Positions 58,934-64,000 of a stretch of 64,000 bases of DNA are shown here, one piece after another. The notes under the pieces were generated by a model. That model saw only the letters and a list, made by a program, of their open reading frames with translations, was not told the DNA's origin and did not search any database. A program made the translations under genes and the position numbers. This stretch comes from Clostridia bacterium (lineage in GTDB: Bacteria; Bacillota; Clostridia; Christensenellales; Pumilibacteraceae), in NCBI GenBank assembly GCA_017623435.1, contig JAGAPD010000008.1:30400-94399 (forward strand). The letters run 5' to 3'. The first letter of the stretch is position 1; each line of letters starts with the position of its first letter.

Positions 58934-60394
58934 ATGGAAGTAGTATTGCAAGTGATTCAAACAATTAATTCGTATCTTACGGATTACGCCCTGCTTTTTA
59001 TTTTAGTGGGCGTGGGTGTGTTTTTCACCATACGAACGCGATTTGTTCAAGTTCGTTGCTTTGGCGAAGGTATGAAAAACGTTTTTGGTAAGATAAAATT
59101 AAGAGATAAGAGTAAAAAGAGTGGTATGAGTTCGTTTCAGGCGCTTACTACTGCGATTGCCGCGCAGGTAGGTACGGGCAATATTATAGGCGCAAGCGGA
59201 GCAATTCTTATAGGTGGACCGGGCGCAATATTTTGGATGTGGGTAATAGCATTTTTTGGTATGGCTACTATTTACGCCGAGGCGGTGCTTGCGCAAAAAA
59301 CGAAAGTGGTTAACGAAGACGGTAGCGTCGCAGGTGGACCTGTTTATTATATTAAAAAAGCATTTAAGGGCAAATTTGGTAAATTTTTGGCAGGCTTTTT
59401 CAGCGTGGCGATTGTACTTGCGCTTGGTTTTATGGGCAGTATGGTGCAGTCGAACTCCATTAGCGAGGCGGTTTCTAGCGCAACCACAATTCCCACTTGG
59501 GTTATAGGCGTGGTGGTAGCGGTATTATGCGCGCTTATCTTTATAGGCGGAATAAAGCGTTTGGCGTCCGTTACCGAAAAATTAGTGCCTATTATGGCAG
59601 TCGTGTATCTTTTGGGCGGACTTGTGATTGTTTTTGCAAATATAACCGTTTTGCCCGAGGCAATAGGTATGATTTTCAAATATGCCTTTATGCCTAACGC
59701 CATTATAGGTGGTAGCATAGGCTATGCGATAAAAACGGCGATTAGTCAGGGCGCAAAACGTGGACTATTTTCTAACGAGGCAGGTATGGGCTCAACTCCT
59801 CACGCTCACGCGCTTGCCGACGTAAAGAGCGCTCACGAGCAAGGAACGGTTGCTATGGTTGGTGTGTTTATTGATACGTTCGTCGTGCTTACGCTTACGG
59901 CGCTAATTGTAATTTCTACGCTCTATGCAGGTGGCGGAGTGCTTAGTGCAGGCGCGGTGGAAGGCGTTGATAAATCAAATATGTTGCGATTAGGTATTGC
60001 AACGTTATTTAATGGAAGTGACGTTGGTAATATGATTTCCGCGATTTTCGTCGCCGTTTGCCTTACCTTCTTTGCTTTTTCTACCATTATCAGTTGGAAT
60101 ATGTTCGGTAAAATCAATTTCAACTATTTGTTCGGCAAAAAAGCGACGATTGTATATTCGATATTGTCCATTGCGTTTATCTTCTTGGGTTCGATTTTGT
60201 CTAATGATATCGTTTGGGAACTTGCGGACCTGTTTAACTACCTTATGGTTATCCCCAACGTGCTAGCCCTCGTTGCTTTGTCTAACGTCGTTGTCAGCGA
60301 AGTCAAAGCAAGAAAAAAGAAGAAACTTGATAATAACGAAACGACCGAAAATCAAGAACAAAAGGATACCGAGCCGTTGGAAAATCAACAGTAA
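58934..60394 (+). CDS. Sodium:alanine/glycine symporter (AGCS family)
   Basis: 486 residues with about ten or eleven spans. Family marks: RTRFVQVRCFGEGMKNVFG, FQALTTAIAAQVGTGNIIGAS, GGPGAIFWMWV, GGPVYYIKKA, GLFSNEAGMGSTPHAHALA. AGCS proteins take up alanine or glycine with Na+. The glycine riboswitch upstream points to glycine as a substrate. The C-terminus is charged (KKKKLDNNETTENQEQK). AAAGGAGAG precedes ATG 58934. Confidence 0.95.
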   Translation: MEVVLQVIQTINSYLTDYALLFILVGVGVFFTIRTRFVQVRCFGEGMKNVFGKIKLRDKSKKSGMSSFQALTTAIAAQVGTGNIIGASGAILIGGPGAIFWMWVIAFFGMATIYAEAVLAQKTKVVNEDGSVAGGPVYYIKKAFKGKFGKFLAGFFSVAIVLALGFMGSMVQSNSISEAVSSATTIPTWVIGVVVAVLCALIFIGGIKRLASVTEKLVPIMAVVYLLGGLVIVFANITVLPEAIGMIFKYAFMPNAIIGGSIGYAIKTAISQGAKRGLFSNEAGMGSTPHAHALADVKSAHEQGTVAMVGVFIDTFVVLTLTALIVISTLYAGGGVLSAGAVEGVDKSNMLRLGIATLFNGSDVGNMISAIFVAVCLTFFAFSTIISWNMFGKINFNYLFGKKATIVYSILSIAFIFLGSILSNDIVWELADLFNYLMVIPNVLALVALSNVVVSEVKARKKKKLDNNETTENQEQKDTEPLENQQ

Positions 60395-60421
60395 TACTGT
60401 GTTGAAAACCAAAAAAATCTA

Positions 60422-60453
60422 AAAAGGACTTACCACGATGGTAAGTCTTTTTT
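60422..60453 (+). terminator. Terminator after the symporter
   Basis: AAGGACTTACCA-cga-TGGTAAGTC followed by TTTTTTAC. Confidence 0.85.
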
Positions 60454-60495
60454 ACATATTTTGCAAAGAATTAGTATATTTTTTGCAAAAACTTA

Positions 60496-60524
60496 TTGAC
60501 AAGCATACATATACGCAGTATAAT
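60496..60524 (+). promoter_or_regulatory. Promoter of the second Hint locus
   Basis: TTGACA at 60496-60501, a 17-base spacer, TATAAT at 60519-60524. Both hexamers are consensus. Confidence 0.85.
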
Positions 60525-60576
60525 AATACTGTAAATACGTTTCAGTATCGCAAAATTTTGTAAAAGGAGAGAGAAT

Positions 60577-61140
60577 ATGACGGATAAGCCAAAAAACAAA
60601 AACCGAAAGAAATCTCTTGTAGTGTTGTCGATTGTGAAAGTGCTATTGATAATTGTTTTAATTGTTGCTTGCAATTCATTTGATTTTATAAAGTTTGACG
60701 TTTGGTATTGGACATCAGGAAGAAGAAATAATTTAATAATTATAGATTATCCAAATGAAGAAGCAACTTGTAAGCTTATTTGTAAATTTGGAGGTATTGC
60801 AGGAGAAAATGGACCTGTAGAAAAAGAAATCGACGTTAAAGTTGATGAAAAAAACAGGTGGTCTAGATATGGAAATGACGGATATTATGGTCATCACGGC
60901 ACTTTAAATTATGATTATGTTACAGCGCTAGTTATAAAAGATGAAAAAGTAGTGTGGATAGCAATTATTCAAGTTGTAAGAGATAAAGTTTATCAAGGAG
61001 ATTATCACCCTATAATTTTGCAACAAGGATATTTGATTATTCCGAGAGAAGAAAGTGAAGTAAGAAATTTAATAGATCAATATATAGAACAAAAAGAAAA
61101 AACGAGGATAAGTTTATGGGATCGAAATTTAAAAGAGTAA
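60577..61140 (+). CDS. Membrane-anchored hypothetical protein of the second Hint locus
   Basis: 187 residues. A basic N-terminus (MTDKPKNKNRKK) and one span at about 13-33 are followed by an outer domain with two cysteines near 65 and 70 (CKLICKF), aromatic blocks (DVWYWTSG; DGYYGHHGTLNYDYVTALVI) and a helical tail (IDQYIEQKEKTRISLWDR). AT-rich codon use like the N-terminal part of the next gene. Its end overlaps that gene by 25 bases. AAAGGAGAG precedes ATG 60577. Family unknown. Confidence 0.6.
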   Translation: MTDKPKNKNRKKSLVVLSIVKVLLIIVLIVACNSFDFIKFDVWYWTSGRRNNLIIIDYPNEEATCKLICKFGGIAGENGPVEKEIDVKVDEKNRWSRYGNDGYYGHHGTLNYDYVTALVIKDEKVVWIAIIQVVRDKVYQGDYHPIILQQGYLIIPREESEVRNLIDQYIEQKEKTRISLWDRNLKE

Positions 61141-64000
61141 AAATATTAAACGTAGTATTGTTTAGTTTAGTGTCAATTTTAGTGTTGTCAGTTTTTTGTA
61201 TTAGGACGGAAAGCAACGCAATATTTCAAGTTGGAGCAGAAGAAGTTAATGCAGAAGAAAGTGTTATTCTTTATACTACTACATCTATTCCTAGGGAAAC
61301 TGAGGATAATAAGGTATATGGAGATTGGGATGATGATTATGTAAATTATAATTGTTATTCTTATGCAATAAATTGCAATGATATATTTAGAAGTCCTGGG
61401 TATATGTTTGGGGAGTGTGTTGATTACAGTAAACCAATTTCACGTACTGCTCAATTGGTTAAAAACGATTTGCTTGCGTTAGGTACGTATGGTGATGTGT
61501 ACATTACTAATATAAGACCCACAATATTATTGAATAATGAACAGTTAATTTGTGTTAGACAAACAATGGATCCATATTTACAGGATTTTCATTTTATGAA
61601 ATATCATAAAGAAGAAGGTTTTTGGACGCACAAGCCTGGAGATTCACGCCCACTACAATATAAGCACCAACCATCAAATGATTTAATATGGAATAATGAG
61701 GAAATTGGTGAATTAGGAGATTTAACGGTAGGTAATAAGGAGTATAATAGTGAGATATATTATATAGTATACAACTGGGAAGGATTTGTATTTGATAGTA
61801 ATAATGTTATCGTGAGTTATACGCCACCATTAGGTTTTGATGGAGAAGTAATAATACCAGAAGGAGCAACGGGTATTGCGGAGAATGCATTTCAAAATTT
61901 AGCACAAGTTACTAATAATTTTGAGACTAAAGAAATAGAAATATCAAGTACTGTAACAAATATCGAAGAAGGAGCTTTTATTGGGTGCAATAATTTTGCT
62001 ATTACAGTTGATGATACTAATCCATATTATAAGGCTGAAAACAATATAGTGTATAATAAGGCAGGCACAAAAGTTATAGCGACGGGAAAAATACCCAGTA
62101 CCGTAACAATACCTAGTACGGTAACAGAAATAGAAGATTATGCTTTTTATGGAAATACTAACTTACGGAAGTTACGTATTGATGGCAATACTAGTATTGG
62201 AGCATATTCATTTGCGAACTGTGAGAATTTGGAAGAAATTTATTTCTATTCTTTTGTAGTGCCAGAAATTGAGGAAAATGCTTTTGCGGATAGTGATTTT
62301 ATGGTATATGTACCATACGACAGAGTGGATGAATACAGCGAAAGTTTTTGGTATTATTCTAGCTATGTGCAGCAAATTTCAATACATATTACACTGTGTG
62401 TGCAGGGTGAACAATATAATACGTTTTTTGTGTATTATGGAGCGACGACAACTGAACTTATAGAGCCGACATTAAATGGAAATACCTTTGAAAATTGGAT
62501 AGATAAGAATGGTAATATATATTATAATGGTTTAGTATGGAATGTAAAGCAGGACACGGTGCTTTACGCGAAATTTGAGGGGTTGGAGCCGATTTTTAAA
62601 CATTCAATTATATTATACAGTTATGATGATGCTATAGAGCCATATAAAAATATAACTGCTTGGCTTGGTCGTCCAATGCCTTCTGGTACTGTACCACAAA
62701 GGACGGGTTATGAATTTTTAGGATATTATGACCAAGAAAATGGTAATGGCAAACAATATTATGACGAGAATATGGAAAGCACAAGGAACTGGGATAAAGA
62801 AGAAGACGATGTGATGTTGTTTGCGCATTGGGAAAAAGTACCTTATACTATAACGTTAAACTTGGGATACAATAATTTAACGGAAACGACGACTGTTTAT
62901 TATGGTGAGCAAGTAGTGATTAACTATGCGCCTAGCAGGCAACACTATAAATTCGTGGGGTATTATTCACAGCCTAATGGTTATGGAACTTGTTACGTAA
63001 GGGGCGAATTAAAGTTTATGTACAACGTGTACTACAGCATGGAGGCTGTAAGTACGGATGAAACGTGGAATCAAGAAGGAGGCGGTATTTTATACGCACA
63101 TTGGGAACGAATCGCTGGAGACGTGCAAAGACAAGCATTGAATTTCAACGATAGCACGTCAGTAGGTGTGGATACTGTATATATTCAAAGTGGAATAGGA
63201 ATTACGATGACGGCACCGTCGTATAGTAATTATACGTTTAATAGCTGGTCAATAAACGGTGTATCTTATACGACGAGCACTATAACGGTAACGCTTGAAC
63301 TTCATATTAGTAGTAGCACGGGACAAATAACGGTATATAATCCCAATTACATAGGCTCGGCGTCTGGAAGTGACGGAAGTATAGTTATATTTTACACCTA
63401 TACGCCTCCGTCATCAGGAGAATGCGTAGCGGCAGGAACGCTGATAACGTTAGCGGACGGAAGTCAAGTGCCCGTTGAAACGCTGACGGGAAACGAAATG
63501 CTGTTGGTGTGGAATTTGCACACGGGAAGTTTTGATACAGCACCTATACTGTTTATAGACAGCGACGAGGCGAGAGAGTATCAAATAATCAATCTTTATT
63601 TCTCGGACGGAACGCACGTAAAGGTAATAAGCGAGCACGGATTTTGGGATTTTGATCTAAACCGTTACGTATATCTTGACGCAAACGCAGGGCAGTACGT
63701 AGGGCATTGGTTTAACAAGCAAGTCACGGACGAGGACGGCAATCTTGCTTGGGGCAGAGTGCAACTAATAAACGTTACGCTGACTAAGGAGTACACGACG
63801 GCTTGGAGTCCTGTAACATACGGGCATTTGTGCTTGTACGTGAACGGAATGCTGTCAATGCCGGGAGCGACTGGAGGGCTTGTAAATACGTTCGAGGTTG
63901 AGGGAACGACGATGCGTATAGACGAGCAAAGCTATTTAGCGGATATAGCGACGTACGGGTTATATACTTACGAGGAGTTCGCGCAAGAGTACGACGTACC
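61116..64000 (+). CDS. Large exported protein with BspA-like LRR, InlB repeats and Hint module (3' truncated)
   Basis: 961 residues to the window end, open throughout. Signal peptide at about 1-40 (FKRVKILNVVLFSLVSILVL). Residues about 240-410 are BspA-type LRRs (IPEGATGIAENAFQNL; PSTVTEIEDYAFYGN). Residues about 420-660 hold InlB-type repeats (GYEFLGYYDQENGNG; HYKFVGYYSQPNG). The Hint module starts at Cys770 (GECVAAGTLITLADG), with SEHGFWDFDLNRYVYL and GMLSMPGATGGL, and runs to the end. Start at ATG 61116 after CGAGGATA. The end of the gene is outside the window. Confidence 0.75.
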   Translation, partial: MGSKFKRVKILNVVLFSLVSILVLSVFCIRTESNAIFQVGAEEVNAEESVILYTTTSIPRETEDNKVYGDWDDDYVNYNCYSYAINCNDIFRSPGYMFGECVDYSKPISRTAQLVKNDLLALGTYGDVYITNIRPTILLNNEQLICVRQTMDPYLQDFHFMKYHKEEGFWTHKPGDSRPLQYKHQPSNDLIWNNEEIGELGDLTVGNKEYNSEIYYIVYNWEGFVFDSNNVIVSYTPPLGFDGEVIIPEGATGIAENAFQNLAQVTNNFETKEIEISSTVTNIEEGAFIGCNNFAITVDDTNPYYKAENNIVYNKAGTKVIATGKIPSTVTIPSTVTEIEDYAFYGNTNLRKLRIDGNTSIGAYSFANCENLEEIYFYSFVVPEIEENAFADSDFMVYVPYDRVDEYSESFWYYSSYVQQISIHITLCVQGEQYNTFFVYYGATTTELIEPTLNGNTFENWIDKNGNIYYNGLVWNVKQDTVLYAKFEGLEPIFKHSIILYSYDDAIEPYKNITAWLGRPMPSGTVPQRTGYEFLGYYDQENGNGKQYYDENMESTRNWDKEEDDVMLFAHWEKVPYTITLNLGYNNLTETTTVYYGEQVVINYAPSRQHYKFVGYYSQPNGYGTCYVRGELKFMYNVYYSMEAVSTDETWNQEGGGILYAHWERIAGDVQRQALNFNDSTSVGVDTVYIQSGIGITMTAPSYSNYTFNSWSINGVSYTTSTITVTLELHISSSTGQITVYNPNYIGSASGSDGSIVIFYTYTPPSSGECVAAGTLITLADGSQVPVETLTGNEMLLVWNLHTGSFDTAPILFIDSDEAREYQIINLYFSDGTHVKVISEHGFWDFDLNRYVYLDANAGQYVGHWFNKQVTDEDGNLAWGRVQLINVTLTKEYTTAWSPVTYGHLCLYVNGMLSMPGATGGLVNTFEVEGTTMRIDEQSYLADIATYGLYTYEEFAQEYDV

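Overview
The window comes from an endospore-forming member of the Clostridia (Firmicutes), probably an uncultured gut lineage. The lineage is an inference. The sporulation and germination genes (a YyaC-type protein, a SPOCS-LysM coat protein, spoIIR, sleB, ypeB) and Veg are seen directly. So are the Firmicutes gene orders pth-mfd-foldase lipoprotein, rplM-rpsI and spoIIR/sleB/ypeB, the AGGAGG ribosome sites, and the promoters with near-consensus TTGACA, a 17-base spacer and TATAAT.

Layout. 0-4.4 kb: the end of an unknown gene, a lipoprotein with an RsgI-type domain, a VTC-domain plus DUF4956 pair, and a methyltransferase. 4.5-11.9 kb: one operon that looks like a reduced or divergent type VII secretion locus, with a coiled-coil multi-pass membrane protein, a soluble FtsK/SpoIIIE ATPase, three very small helical or WXG100-like proteins and a long coiled-coil protein. 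12-19.4 kb: accessory DNA with a transmembrane double-HTH regulator carrying InlB and BspA-type repeats outside, two paralogous 71-76-residue HTH proteins, a repeat block beside tRNA-Ser(GCT), and a Cthe_2159-family carbohydrate-binding lipoprotein. 19.4-31 kb: housekeeping genes (murC, DUF1858, pth, mfd, PPIase lipoprotein, an AraM-like/HAD-IIA pair, YyaC, CvpA). 31-37.8 kb: a surface lipoprotein and two genes probably linked to glycan metabolism. 38-49.8 kb: rplM-rpsI, a DUF4886 hydrolase, rsmA, then an inserted accessory block, then veg, SPOCS-LysM and ispE. 49.8-52.4 kb: spoIIR, sleB, ypeB. 52.8-60.4 kb: MFS transporter, AlkZ-like protein, an HTH-ADP-ribosylglycohydrolase fusion, small enzymes, and a glycine riboswitch controlling a Na+/amino acid symporter. 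60.5-64 kb: a second Hint-domain surface protein, cut by the window end.

Most unusual points. (1) The type VII-like operon lacks recognisable EssB/EsaA or EccB/C/D/E partners and has its membrane part and ATPase on separate proteins. (2) Two large exported proteins (41603-44860 and 61116-64000) have AT-rich, unrelated N-terminal parts joined to related C-terminal Hint (hedgehog/intein-like) modules with host-like composition. The first is behind a divergent XRE repressor gene with a perfect palindrome between -35 and -10. (3) A three-copy, roughly 350-base intergenic element (about 12.0, 31.2 and 52.6 kb) consists of hairpins separated by a constant TCATAAC spacer, with a competing long-range helix preserved despite changed stem sequences. 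(4) ispE and a SLOG-family gene appear to be transcribed as leaderless mRNAs.

All calls are from reading the sequence and translations. No database search was run.
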